6,800 nt of DNA. It comes from B21-G16 sp003644825 [NCBI: Candidatus Zhuqueibacterota bacterium]. GTDB taxonomy: Bacteria > SM23-31 > B21-G16. Shown in pieces: positions 1-6,800 of the stretch (position 1 is the first letter of the stretch; the number at the start of each line of letters is the position of its first letter). Where the stretch lies: positions 1 through 6,800 of the forward strand of contig QNDJ01000088.1 in the NCBI GenBank assembly GCA_003644825.1. The letters run 5' to 3'. Position numbers and translations under genes: made by a program. The notes beneath the pieces are model-generated. The model saw nothing but the letters and a program-made list of their open reading frames with translations, was not told where the DNA came from and ran no database searches.

Positions 1-379
1 ACTTCTTCTTTAATTCTCTTATCTTATCTATGGGAATAGAAGTTGATTTTGGAAATGAAAATCCTCTATATGGTTCTTTTATCAATTCAATATGAAATTT
101 ATAAATTTCATCAGATTTCATTTTTCCATAGACAGGAGCAATAAAGTTAAGATTCGGATGTTCCATCTTATCAAACTTTATACAATCCGGGCACCTGCCA
201 CAATAATTGAACTCTTCCTTATTACATATAAGAACCTTTGCCAACTCTAAAGCAAATGTCAGTTTTCCCGTTCCTTCTTCCCCATAAAAAAGATAAGCAT
301 GTGCAAACCTATCTTTTTCATATATTTTTTTAAAAAAATCTACTATTTTCTTCTGCCCTATCAGATTTTCAAACGCCAT
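1..379 (-). CDS. holB: DNA polymerase III delta' subunit (HolB), N-terminal part, cut by window edge
   Basis: Clamp-loader subunit that helps load the sliding clamp onto primed DNA in the cytoplasm. The first 126 residues are visible; the frame is open to base 1 and the C-terminus lies outside. The start region [11 protein letters not shown] and the FAHAYLFYG strand (about 25-33) are typical of the DnaX/HolB AAA+ family. The P-loop at 33-40 reads GEEGTGKL: the lysine is present, but the usual Thr/Ser after it is Leu, as expected for a delta' that does not hydrolyse ATP (family knowledge). A zinc module follows with Cys52, Cys60, Cys63 and Cys66, then a HPNLNFI segment and an [12 protein letters not shown] stretch typical of the family. 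The ATG at 377-379 overlaps the end of uvrB by 11 bp; a GAGGA at 391-395 lies 11 nt upstream, somewhat far. DnaX (gamma/tau) is the main alternative, but the altered P-loop favours delta'. Confidence 0.88.
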   Translation of the reverse strand, partial: MAFENLIGQKKIVDFFKKIYEKDRFAHAYLFYGEEGTGKLTFALELAKVLICNKEEFNYCGRCPDCIKFDKMEHPNLNFIAPVYGKMKSDEIYKFHIELIKEPYRGFSFPKSTSIPIDKIRELKKK

Positions 380-2381
380 TTTTAGAATTTTCCTCTTCGA
401 CTAATTCTTTAATTTTCTGGATCTGGTCTCTAATTTCAGCTGCTCTTTCAAATTCCAGATTTTTAGCTGCTTTATGCATTTCGTTTTCCAGTTTTTCTAT
501 GACTTCTAATTTATCAATATTCGAAAAATAATCAATATCTATTTTCTCTCGAAGGGTTGTTCTTAACTGTTTACTCTCTGAAACTGATGCCGTCAGAAGA
601 ACTTCTTCAACAGTTTTATATATCGATTTTGGCTTAATATTGTTTTTTTCATTATATTCTTTTTGAATAATTCTTCTTCTTTCTGTTTCTTTTATAACCT
701 TTTCCATAGAATCTGTAATTGTATCGGCATATAATATCACCTTTCCATTAATATTTCTTGCTGCTCTTCCTGCAATTTGCATTAAAGACCTTTCAGAACG
801 CAAAAAACCTTCTTTATCTGCATCAAGAATTGCTACAAGTGAAACCTCGGGTAAATCAAGTCCTTCTCTCAGTAAATTAATTCCAACAAGTACATCAAAT
901 TCGTGAAGCCTTAAATCCCTTAAAATTTCCACCCTGTTTAGAGCTTCTATCTCTGAGTGAAGAAATCTTACCTTTATACCCATATTCTGTAAATATTCTG
1001 TTAAATCCTCAGACATTCTCTTGGTTAGGGTCAAAACGAGGGTTCTTTCTCCTGCTTCAACCCTTTTTCTTATCTCTTCAATTAAATCATCGATTTGACC
1101 TTTAACAGGTTTAACTACAATTTCAGGGTCCATCAAGCCCGTTGGTCTTATTATCTGTTCTACTATTACCCCATTTGAGCGGTTTAGTTCAAAATCTGCC
1201 GGTGTAGCCGATACAAAAATTACCTTATGAATAAGTGACTCGAATTCATCAAAGTAAAGTGGTCTATTATCAAGAGCAGATGGAAGCCTGAAACCATATT
1301 CAACCAAAGTCTCCTTTCTGGACCTATCCCCGGCAAACATCCCTCTTATCTGTGGGATTGTAACATGAGACTCGTCAATAAACATTAAATATTCGTCCGG
1401 GAAATAGTCAATCAGAGTATAGGGTCTCTGTCCTGGCTTTCTTCCCGAAAGATACCTTGAATAATTTTCAATACCCTGACAGTATCCCAGCTCCTGCATC
1501 ATTTCAAGGTCAAAGTTTGTTCTCTGTTCAAGCCTTTGAGCCTCGAGTAATTTATTCTGATTTCTTAACTCGTCCAGCCTTTCTCTTAATTCTTTTCTAA
1601 TCTCCACAATAGCTCTTTCCAGCTTTTCATAGGTTGTTACAAAATGTTTTGCAGGATAAATAAAAACTTCATTTAATTCTTCAAGAACCTCACCATTAAC
1701 AGCATCTATTTTTGTAATTCTCTCAATCTCATCACCAAAAAGTTCAACCCTCACAGGATAATCTTCATAAGCCGGGAAAACCTCTATAACATCACCCTTT
1801 GCTCTAAATACACCCCTGAAAAAATCCATATCATTCCGAACATAATAAATGTCAATTAACTTATGAAGTAGTTTATTCCTCTCGATTTCATCACCCTTTT
1901 TAAGGACAAGATGCAATGCCTGATAGTCTTCAGGTGAACCTAAACCATAGATACACGATACTGAAGCTACCACAATTACATCGTTCCTTTCAAGAAGGGA
2001 ACTCGTTGCTTTAAGCCTTAATCTATCAATCTCCTCATTTACAGAAGTGTCCTTTTCTATATATGTGTCTGTAACAGGAATGTATGCTTCAGGCTGATAG
2101 TAATCATAATAACTGATAAAGTATTCAACAGCATTTTCAGGAAAAAAACTCTTGAATTCCCCATAAAGTTGAGCAGCAAGAGTTTTATTGTGAGAAATAA
2201 CAAGAGTTGGCAGACCAACATTTTGAATAACATTTGCCATTGTAAATGTTTTTCCTGAACCTGTTACTCCAAGCAGGGTCTGATATTTTTCTCCTTTCAA
2301 TATCCCTTCTGTAAGTTCTTTTATTGCCTTTGGCTGGTCACCTCTTGGAATATAATTTGATTTAAGTTTAAATACTGCCAT
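369..2381 (-). CDS. uvrB: Excinuclease ABC subunit B (UvrB)
   Basis: Damage-verifying subunit of nucleotide excision repair. It is handed to DNA by UvrA, probes the strand with its beta-hairpin, and recruits UvrC for incision. The 670 residues are full length for the family. Visible motifs in order: Walker A GVTGSGKT at 38-45; the damage-probing hairpin [12 protein letters not shown] at 91-102; the Walker B/DEAD-type box DESH at 336-339; SATP at 391-394; the helicase motif VI region QIAGRAAR at 535-542; and a C-terminal UVR domain (about 625-660, ending in [17 protein letters not shown]) that contacts UvrC. All key residues are intact. The ATG at 2379-2381 has AAAGGA four bases upstream, and the N-terminus ([17 protein letters not shown]) matches the usual family start. 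It lies 12 bp after the PHP gene and overlaps holB by 11 bp. I see no LexA-type operator, and there is no gap where a dedicated promoter would be expected. Confidence 0.98.
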   Translation of the reverse strand: MAVFKLKSNYIPRGDQPKAIKELTEGILKGEKYQTLLGVTGSGKTFTMANVIQNVGLPTLVISHNKTLAAQLYGEFKSFFPENAVEYFISYYDYYQPEAYIPVTDTYIEKDTSVNEEIDRLRLKATSSLLERNDVIVVASVSCIYGLGSPEDYQALHLVLKKGDEIERNKLLHKLIDIYYVRNDMDFFRGVFRAKGDVIEVFPAYEDYPVRVELFGDEIERITKIDAVNGEVLEELNEVFIYPAKHFVTTYEKLERAIVEIRKELRERLDELRNQNKLLEAQRLEQRTNFDLEMMQELGYCQGIENYSRYLSGRKPGQRPYTLIDYFPDEYLMFIDESHVTIPQIRGMFAGDRSRKETLVEYGFRLPSALDNRPLYFDEFESLIHKVIFVSATPADFELNRSNGVIVEQIIRPTGLMDPEIVVKPVKGQIDDLIEEIRKRVEAGERTLVLTLTKRMSEDLTEYLQNMGIKVRFLHSEIEALNRVEILRDLRLHEFDVLVGINLLREGLDLPEVSLVAILDADKEGFLRSERSLMQIAGRAARNINGKVILYADTITDSMEKVIKETERRRIIQKEYNEKNNIKPKSIYKTVEEVLLTASVSESKQLRTTLREKIDIDYFSNIDKLEVIEKLENEMHKAAKNLEFERAAEIRDQIQKIKELVEEENSKNGV

Positions 2382-2393
2382 TCAATCCTTTAT

Positions 2394-3575
2394 TCAGTCT
2401 TTTATAACAAAAATAGGGTTTGAATAAATCCAGGGTCTTTCTTTTTTTCTTATAAAAGGAAAAACCCTTCTCAACTGATATATTTCTACTCTGTAGTTTC
2501 CCGGTTCATCTGTTTTATAGGTCAACTTTCCTTTTTCAGCCATTTTTACAATTTTTCCATTTTTCAACAACTTTATTCTCACATCGGAAGTGTCGGGTGA
2601 TAAAACAACAAAATTTATAAAACTATCAATTTTTACATTATCCCCCATATAAAAAAATCTGTTTTCTTTTACAGCATAAAAAGAAAACCCCCTTGTATTA
2701 CAATATCCATCAATTCCAACATAGCATCTACCATTTTTTAATGAATTCAAAACCAAATTTCTGTCGGTTGCCAGGTCTCCTGTAAAATCTTCATTTATAA
2801 GTAAATGGGTTCTTATCATTTTAAAAGAACTATAATAAGATGGAAATTTAATCTTTCTATTATCACTAATTTTAATATTTGCGTGAGCATCTGTGCTACC
2901 AATAATAAAAACTTTTCTTGATTCAAGAAGTTTATCCCAGATATTTAACGCCCTTTCAGGTGTATCCATTAAAATATTCAAATATGAACTAAAAAAAATG
3001 GCTCCCCCTAAAGCTTCAACTAACTCCAGAACGTTATCATTTCTCCATTCTGAATCTCCATTTACTAATTCTAATCCATTATACCTTCCGAAGTTCCAAT
3101 TGGTTACAGGATTTTTAGGATGAAAAGGATGGGCAAGATAAATCAATGCCTGAGAAGAGTAATTAATTAAATATTTAAAAAGAGTATCAACTCGAAGATT
3201 TGTTATAATTGTATCTTCCGGTAAAATTAAAAGATGCCCAACCGGTGAAGACAACTCCATACCAATAAGAATTAAAGTTCCATCATAATACCTCTCTTTC
3301 CCATCATAATAAGCTTTCCAGGTATTGTGGTCAGAAATTATTAGAAAATCTGCTTTTACTTTTTTTGCAACCTCCGATAACTCTTTAAAAGTCCCGCTGC
3401 CATCTGAATAAACCGTATGAATGTGAATTACACCGGATTTATCTACAAAATTCTTAGAATTTATGGAAATATCAGGTGGAATATATCTCTCCTGATAATT
3501 ATCTAAAACAATTATGAGGACAAAAATTAAAGGAATAAAAATCCATAAAAGCTTTTTATTTATATAAATTCGCAA
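2394..3575 (-). CDS. Membrane-anchored PHP-domain metallohydrolase (CehA/McbA-like)
   Basis: Predicted metal-dependent hydrolase of the PHP superfamily; the substrate is unknown. The 393 residues fall into three parts. Residues 1-30 hold a lysine pair (7-8) followed by a strongly hydrophobic segment (about 9-25), which looks like an uncleaved anchor with the rest outside the cytoplasm. Residues about 48-235 form the PHP domain with its metal ligands: HIH at 51-53 and Asp58 (YSDG), SDHN at 81-84, Glu107, His114, His149 (AHPFHP), Glu169 and DAH at 229-231. Residues about 295-393 are beta-rich and end in PWIYSNPIFV, a C-terminal region I know from CehA/McbA-like PHP proteins. The start is a TTG at 3573-3575, the only start upstream of the anchor in this frame, since a TAA precedes it by a few codons. 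It overlaps rfaE2 by 20 bp, so translation is probably coupled. A phosphatase or phosphodiesterase acting on envelope material is an inference only. Confidence 0.85.
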   Translation of the reverse strand: MRIYINKKLLWIFIPLIFVLIIVLDNYQERYIPPDISINSKNFVDKSGVIHIHTVYSDGSGTFKELSEVAKKVKADFLIISDHNTWKAYYDGKERYYDGTLILIGMELSSPVGHLLILPEDTIITNLRVDTLFKYLINYSSQALIYLAHPFHPKNPVTNWNFGRYNGLELVNGDSEWRNDNVLELVEALGGAIFFSSYLNILMDTPERALNIWDKLLESRKVFIIGSTDAHANIKISDNRKIKFPSYYSSFKMIRTHLLINEDFTGDLATDRNLVLNSLKNGRCYVGIDGYCNTRGFSFYAVKENRFFYMGDNVKIDSFINFVVLSPDTSDVRIKLLKNGKIVKMAEKGKLTYKTDEPGNYRVEIYQLRRVFPFIRKKERPWIYSNPIFVIKD

Positions 3576-4032
3576 TTTTCCTGATTAAATTTCTTGTAGA
3601 CTTCCCTTTAACCATAGGAATAGTCAAAACTTTGCCGCCAGAATTAAAAACTGTTTCTCTACCAACTATTTCATTTATTTTATATTCGGCACCCTTAACA
3701 AGAATATCTGGAACCAGAGATTCAATTAACTTTTGCGGTGTATCTTCTTCAAATATACACACAACATCAACACCAACAATATGAGACAGTATATAAGCTC
3801 TGTCCTCCTGGGGCATTATTGGTCTATTTTTACCTTTAAGTCTTTTTACAGACTCATCACTATTTAAACCAACTATAAGAATATCGCCCAATTCTTTCGC
3901 TTTTTGAAGATACTCGATATGGCCTCTATGGACAATATCAAAACAACCGTTGGTAAACACAACCTTCTTCTTTTTCTTTTTCATCTGTTTTACATAGGAA
4001 ATTGCTTCATCAATGGAAAGAATTTTACCCAA
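3556..4032 (-). CDS. rfaE2: D-glycero-beta-D-manno-heptose 1-phosphate adenylyltransferase (RfaE2 / HldE C-terminal domain type)
   Basis: Transfers AMP from ATP to heptose 1-phosphate, giving ADP-D-glycero-beta-D-manno-heptose, the precursor of LPS inner-core heptose; cytoplasmic. At 158 residues it matches stand-alone RfaE2 proteins. The nucleotidyltransferase signature is complete: TNGCFDIVHRGH at 27-38 with the HxGH motif at 35-38, GLNSDESVKRLKG at 55-67, RPIMPQEDRA at 70-79, LVKGAEY at 111-117 and a KGKSTRNLI end motif at 142-150. In the family the last motif is usually STTxII; here it is STRNLI, a mild change. A run of six lysines sits at 18-23. The start is TTG at 4030-4032, supported by GAGGAG eight bases upstream that overlaps the stop codon of the kinase gene; there is no ATG nearby that fits better. 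The glycerol-3-phosphate cytidylyltransferase family is related, but the partner kinase next door settles the role. Confidence 0.93.
   Translation of the reverse strand: MGKILSIDEAISYVKQMKKKKKKVVFTNGCFDIVHRGHIEYLQKAKELGDILIVGLNSDESVKRLKGKNRPIMPQEDRAYILSHIVGVDVVCIFEEDTPQKLIESLVPDILVKGAEYKINEIVGRETVFNSGGKVLTIPMVKGKSTRNLIRKIANLYK
3579..3583 (-). promoter_or_regulatory. Closely spaced ribosome binding site for the PHP gene
   Basis: CAGGA on the minus strand lies within the rfaE2 coding region, only three bases before the TTG at 3573-3575. The short spacer and weak start codon suggest low or coupled expression of the PHP protein. Confidence 0.45.
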
Positions 4033-4040
4033 ATCTTTCT

Positions 4041-4046
4041 CTCCTC
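4041..4046 (-). promoter_or_regulatory. Strong ribosome binding site for rfaE2, overlapping the kinase stop codon
   Basis: GAGGAG on the minus strand shares two bases with the TGA stop of the heptose kinase gene (4045-4047) and sits eight bases before the TTG start at 4030-4032. Its strength compensates for the weak TTG codon and is the main reason for accepting that start. Confidence 0.8.
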
Positions 4047-5040
4047 AATCGAAATTCACAGAAAAAGCGTTTATCAATTTTTCTTTTTCTACTGGAACTA
4101 TTCCCACCTCACCACATACCACTCCTGCAGCATAATTAGCAATTGTAGCGGCTTCAATAACATCTCCACCTGCAAGTATAATCGAAGTTAAAGTGCTGAT
4201 TACTGTATCTCCGGCTCCTGATACATCGTGAACTTCTCTGGCTCTCGTTGAAACATTAATAAATTCTCCATTCTCAGTAAAAAGAGACATACCCTTTTCA
4301 CCTCTGGTTATCAAAACATTTTTACAATTAAGTCTCTGCCTTATTAAGTTCCCTGCTATTTTTAACCTTTCAGGAGAATCAATTTTGAACCCCAATACTG
4401 ATTCAGCCTCTCTTTTATTTGGTTTTATAACATAAACATCTTTAAACTCAAAAAAGTTATTAAACTTCGGGTCAACAACTATAATTCTCTGCCATTTCTT
4501 TGTCTCATAAATAATCTCTGTAATTAAATTTTTACTTAATACTCCCTTATTATAATCCTGTAAAATTATTCCATCTACTTCACCAATTTTCTTTTTAAAA
4601 ATCTCCACAACTTTTTCACAGGTATTCTCATCTATATCATCTTTTAACTCTCTATCTGTTCTTACAATATGCTGTCCGTGAGCTATAACCCTTGTTTTTA
4701 TAGTAGTTGGTCGGGTTTCATCTACTATAATTCCTTCCTGGTCAAGGTTTTTCTCTTTCATTATATCAAGGAGTATTTTCCCTGAATTGTCATTCCCGAT
4801 AACACCTATTAAAACAGGAATTCCACCCAGACTTAATATATTGTTGCCTACATTTGCTGCTCCACCTAATCTGTAAGACTCATTTTCAATATCTACAACT
4901 GGAACAGGTGCCTCAGGAGATATCCTTGCAACTGAACCCCAAAGATAGTGGTCAAGCATTAAATCTCCTATAACCGCTATTTTAATTCCTTCTATAGAGT
5001 TAATTAAACTGTTAAATCTATCCTTGTTTATTTTTTTCAT
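4045..5040 (-). CDS. hldA: D-glycero-beta-D-manno-heptose 7-phosphate kinase (RfaE1 / HldA, PfkB family)
   Basis: Phosphorylates D-glycero-D-manno-heptose 7-phosphate at C1, giving the 1,7-bisphosphate in ADP-heptose synthesis. In E. coli this is the N-terminal half of bifunctional HldE; here it is a separate protein. Counting from the ATG at 5040 it has 331 residues. Motifs: GDLMLDHYLWG (about 25-35), ISPEAPVPVV (40-49), substrate-binding GGAANVGNN (59-67), LQDYNKGVLS (160-169), IKPNKREAE (205-213), and the PfkB signature DVSGAGDT (272-279) with catalytic Asp278. I chose the ATG at 5038-5040 because AAAGGG at 5047-5052 is six bases upstream of it. The alternative ATG at 5044-5046, two codons earlier, directly abuts that site with no spacer. 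The earlier ATG would overlap the rtcB stop as ATGA. Either way translation is likely coupled to rtcB. The gene ends 12 bp before rfaE2. Confidence 0.95.
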   Translation of the reverse strand: MKKINKDRFNSLINSIEGIKIAVIGDLMLDHYLWGSVARISPEAPVPVVDIENESYRLGGAANVGNNILSLGGIPVLIGVIGNDNSGKILLDIMKEKNLDQEGIIVDETRPTTIKTRVIAHGQHIVRTDRELKDDIDENTCEKVVEIFKKKIGEVDGIILQDYNKGVLSKNLITEIIYETKKWQRIIVVDPKFNNFFEFKDVYVIKPNKREAESVLGFKIDSPERLKIAGNLIRQRLNCKNVLITRGEKGMSLFTENGEFINVSTRAREVHDVSGAGDTVISTLTSIILAGGDVIEAATIANYAAGVVCGEVGIVPVEKEKLINAFSVNFD

Positions 5041-5042
5041 AA

Positions 5043-6485
5043 TCATCCCTTTATAACACCGAGTGGAACTAATTTTGCGACTTTTTCTGATAAGCCAGCT
5101 TTGTGGACAACTTCAACTACATGGTCTATATCCTTATAAGCTTCAGAGGCTTCTTCTTTGAGGGTATTTCTGCCTATACTTCTCACAAAAATACCTCTAT
5201 CTTCAAGTTCTCTACCTATTGCTCTTCCTTTCATTTCTTTAACTGCCTGTCTTCTGCTTAAAACTCTACCAGCACCATGACAGGTTGAACCAAAAGAATG
5301 TTCCACTGCTTTTTTTCCACCAACCATTACATAAGATGCCCTTCCCATATCACCTGGAATTATCACCGGCAAACCTATTTTTTTATAAATATCTGGAACA
5401 AGATAATGATTTTCAGGATAAGAACGCGTCGCTCCTTTTCTATGGATACAGATTGTTTTCATTTTACCATCAATATTATGTTTTTCAATTTTAGCAATAT
5501 TATGGGTATTATCATATAGAAGATTCATACCAAGATTTTCGGCACTTCTATTAAAAAATTTTTCAAAAACCTCCCTTACCCAGTGCATAATAATCTGACG
5601 GTTTGCCCAGGCATAGTTTGCTGCTCCCCTCATAGCAGAGAGATACCTCTGTCCTTCTGGCGATTTTATAGGTGCACAGGCTAGCTGTCTATCAGGTAAT
5701 TCTATCTTATATTTTCCCATTACACTACCCATCAGAGAAAGATAATCATCACAAACCTGATAACCAAGTCCTCTCGAACCTGAATGAATCATTATACAGA
5801 CCTGTTCCCTGAATAGACCCAAATGACTTGCTTTTTTCTCATCATAAATTTCAACAACTTTCTGGATTTCGAGAAAATGATTACCAGAACCAAGGGTACC
5901 CAGCTGGTCTCTCCCTCGTTCCAATGCTCTTTTACTTAAATTATCAGGATTAGCCCCGTCCATTTTACCGAAATCTTCTGTAGCATTAATGTCATCCTGC
6001 CAACCAAAACCCTCCTTAACAGCCCAGCTACTTCCTTCAATTAAAACTTTCCTTTCATCACTTTTAGATATTTTCAATTTTCCACCCCTTCCAACACCAC
6101 AAGGTATGCTCGAAAACAAATTATTAACCAGACTCTTTAAATGATTAATAACTTCTGATGCAATAAGATTTGTCTTTACCATTCTGACTCCACAATTAAT
6201 ATCATAGCCAACACCACCAGGAGATATAACTCCCTCTTCAACATCCACACCAACTACCCCACCAATAGGTAAACCATATCCCCAGTGCACATCAGGCATA
6301 GCCATTGAATACTTCAGTATACCCGGAAGATGTGCCGCATTCTTAATCTGCATTCCTGTTTCCTCCACCTGAACCTGTTTTAACAGTATTTCATCAGCAA
6401 AAATTAAACCAGGAACTCGCATATTCCCTTCTCTGGGTATTAACCATCGATACTCATCTATTTTTTCTAATTTTATTTTTCCCAT
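5043..6485 (-). CDS. rtcB: RNA-splicing ligase RtcB (tRNA ligase, long/archaeal-type form)
   Basis: GTP- and Mn-dependent ligase that joins 2',3'-cyclic phosphate (or 3'-phosphate) RNA ends to 5'-OH ends; used in tRNA splicing in archaea and animals and in RNA repair in bacteria. The 480 residues match the long form (the Pyrococcus enzyme is about 481; E. coli about 408). The active-site set is complete: Asp95 and Cys98 in GYDINCG, His203 in GSGNHF, His234 in MIHSGSRG, His328 in DNTHN, the guanylylated His403 in CHGAGR, and Lys479 near the C-terminus. The numbering is within one residue of what I recall for the Pyrococcus protein. The ending DHVVEVVHKAGLSEKVAKL is typical. There is no intein. 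The ATG at 6483-6485 has AAGGG at 6493-6497 seven bases upstream, overlapping the stop of the preceding gene. The usual partner archease is not next to it in this window, nor is the RtcA/RtcR pair. Confidence 0.97.
   Translation of the reverse strand: MGKIKLEKIDEYRWLIPREGNMRVPGLIFADEILLKQVQVEETGMQIKNAAHLPGILKYSMAMPDVHWGYGLPIGGVVGVDVEEGVISPGGVGYDINCGVRMVKTNLIASEVINHLKSLVNNLFSSIPCGVGRGGKLKISKSDERKVLIEGSSWAVKEGFGWQDDINATEDFGKMDGANPDNLSKRALERGRDQLGTLGSGNHFLEIQKVVEIYDEKKASHLGLFREQVCIMIHSGSRGLGYQVCDDYLSLMGSVMGKYKIELPDRQLACAPIKSPEGQRYLSAMRGAANYAWANRQIIMHWVREVFEKFFNRSAENLGMNLLYDNTHNIAKIEKHNIDGKMKTICIHRKGATRSYPENHYLVPDIYKKIGLPVIIPGDMGRASYVMVGGKKAVEHSFGSTCHGAGRVLSRRQAVKEMKGRAIGRELEDRGIFVRSIGRNTLKEEASEAYKDIDHVVEVVHKAGLSEKVAKLVPLGVIKG
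5047..5052 (-). promoter_or_regulatory. Ribosome binding site deciding the heptose kinase start
   Basis: AAAGGG on the minus strand lies inside the last codons of rtcB. It touches the ATG at 5044-5046 with no spacer, but is six bases from the ATG at 5038-5040. This spacing favours the second ATG as the real start and places initiation just after the rtcB stop at 5043-5045, which suggests coupled translation. Confidence 0.7.
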
Positions 6486-6492
6486 TTTTTCA

Positions 6493-6497
6493 CCCTT
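6493..6497 (-). promoter_or_regulatory. Ribosome binding site of rtcB
   Basis: AAGGG on the minus strand overlaps the TAA stop (6496-6498) of the CheW-like gene and is seven bases before the rtcB ATG. It supports that start and links the two genes in one transcript. Confidence 0.7.
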
Positions 6498-6800
6498 ATT
6501 TCCTGTAAAAATAAATTACAGGTAAATCTTTTAAATTGATGTCATCTACTTTCGACAAATTCTCTCTTTTTATATATTTAACTTCAAAAACTCTATTAAC
6601 TATTATGCCCTTTTTTTTATCTTCAGGAGAAGAAACCAGCACAAGCTTAAATTCATTCTGAAAGTGTTCTTTTTTGAAAACTCTTCTTAAATCAAAAACC
6701 TCTATTTCTTCATCATTTAATTTCAAGAAAAACTTCAAATCCTTTAAACCGGATAAAGAATTAATACCTTCAATTGTAATCACATCTTTCAAGCTTATAG
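6496..6800 (-). CDS. Small CheW-like domain protein, N-terminus outside window
   Basis: The reading frame is open to the window edge: upstream of a TTG at 6790-6792 the codons read Ile-Ser with no stop, and there is no ribosome binding site before that TTG. I therefore read it as a truncated view of a longer gene, with 100 residues visible. The order of elements resembles the CheW fold: a KDVITIEGINSL segment where CheW has its V-x-E-V/I...I-T-P-V-P stretch, EIEVFDLRRVF (31-41 of the visible part) where CheW has the PVIDLR-x-F strand, LVLVSS (52-57), and GIIVNRVFEVKYI (64-76) where CheW has the LLVDxVxEV stretch. It lacks the conserved NLRG turn and the C-terminus is short, so it is divergent. 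CheW couples chemoreceptors to CheA; no chemotaxis gene is visible here, so the role is open. It ends 10 bp before rtcB. The family call is by eye. Confidence 0.5.
   Translation of the reverse strand, partial: ISLKDVITIEGINSLSGLKDLKFFLKLNDEEIEVFDLRRVFKKEHFQNEFKLVLVSSPEDKKKGIIVNRVFEVKYIKRENLSKVDDINLKDLPVIYFYRK

Noticed and set aside
2382-2393. Possible uvrB promoter or LexA operator in front of uvrB
   Set aside because: The gap is only 12 bp and is filled by the ribosome binding site; I see no LexA-type palindrome nearby.
2893-3123. Plus-strand open frame of 76 codons opposite the PHP gene
   Set aside because: It lies wholly antisense to a well-supported gene, has no recognisable domain, and its composition mirrors the opposite strand.
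3960-3984. Low-complexity T/C-rich run on the plus strand that could look like a terminator tail
   Set aside because: On the transcribed strand it is an A/G-rich lysine run within rfaE2, with no U-tract or preceding hairpin.
3904-4191. Plus-strand open frame of 95 codons opposite rfaE2 and the kinase gene
   Set aside because: It spans the junction of two solid genes on the other strand, and its Phe-rich content comes from the lysine codons of rfaE2.
3556-5046. A broken bifunctional hldE gene, split by a frameshift or stop
   Set aside because: Each part has its own stop, ribosome binding site and start, and stand-alone RfaE1 and RfaE2 are known in many bacteria, so this is a natural split arrangement.
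5285-5519. Two overlapping plus-strand open frames opposite rtcB
   Set aside because: Both are antisense to the conserved catalytic region of RtcB and resemble no protein family.

Overview
The window is one unbroken run of seven genes, all read on the minus strand. In transcription order (from high to low coordinates) they are: a CheW-like domain gene cut by the window edge, rtcB, the heptose kinase gene rfaE1/hldA, the heptose adenylyltransferase gene rfaE2, a membrane-anchored PHP-domain metallohydrolase, uvrB, and the 5' part of holB. Neighbouring genes are separated by at most 12 bp or overlap by up to 20 bp. There is no room for an internal promoter or terminator in a conventional gap, so the block reads as part of one long operon whose start and end both lie outside the window. 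There are no non-coding stretches of 300 bases, and I see no RNA genes, mobile elements, repeats or CRISPR.

Organism: the DNA is A+T-rich, with lysine, isoleucine and glutamate codons dominating. The proteins are bacterial (UvrB, the HolB clamp-loader subunit). The ADP-heptose pair (RfaE1 plus RfaE2 as separate proteins) suggests a diderm bacterium that makes heptose-containing LPS or glycans. RtcB is the long form of about 480 residues, close in length and residue numbering to the archaeal enzyme rather than the E. coli one. Together this fits a deep-branching, perhaps thermophilic or uncultivated, Gram-negative lineage; the exact phylum cannot be read from the window.

Layout: 6496-6800 is the CheW-like protein (N-terminus missing). 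5043-6485 is the RNA ligase RtcB. 4045-5040 and 3556-4032 are the split heptose-phosphate kinase and adenylyltransferase. 2394-3575 is a PHP-domain protein with an N-terminal membrane anchor and a C-terminal beta-rich domain. 369-2381 is UvrB, the damage-verification helicase of nucleotide excision repair. 1-379 is the N-terminal 126 residues of DNA polymerase III delta'.

How they fit together: RfaE1 and RfaE2 catalyse two steps of one pathway, with the intervening phosphatase (GmhB) and the isomerase (GmhA) not present here. UvrB and HolB are housekeeping DNA repair and replication proteins, and RtcB is an RNA repair/splicing ligase. The grouping looks like a mixed housekeeping operon rather than a defined new system. 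The less ordinary parts are the tight join of RtcB to heptose synthesis, the anchored PHP protein next to the heptose genes, and the divergent CheW-like protein at the edge.
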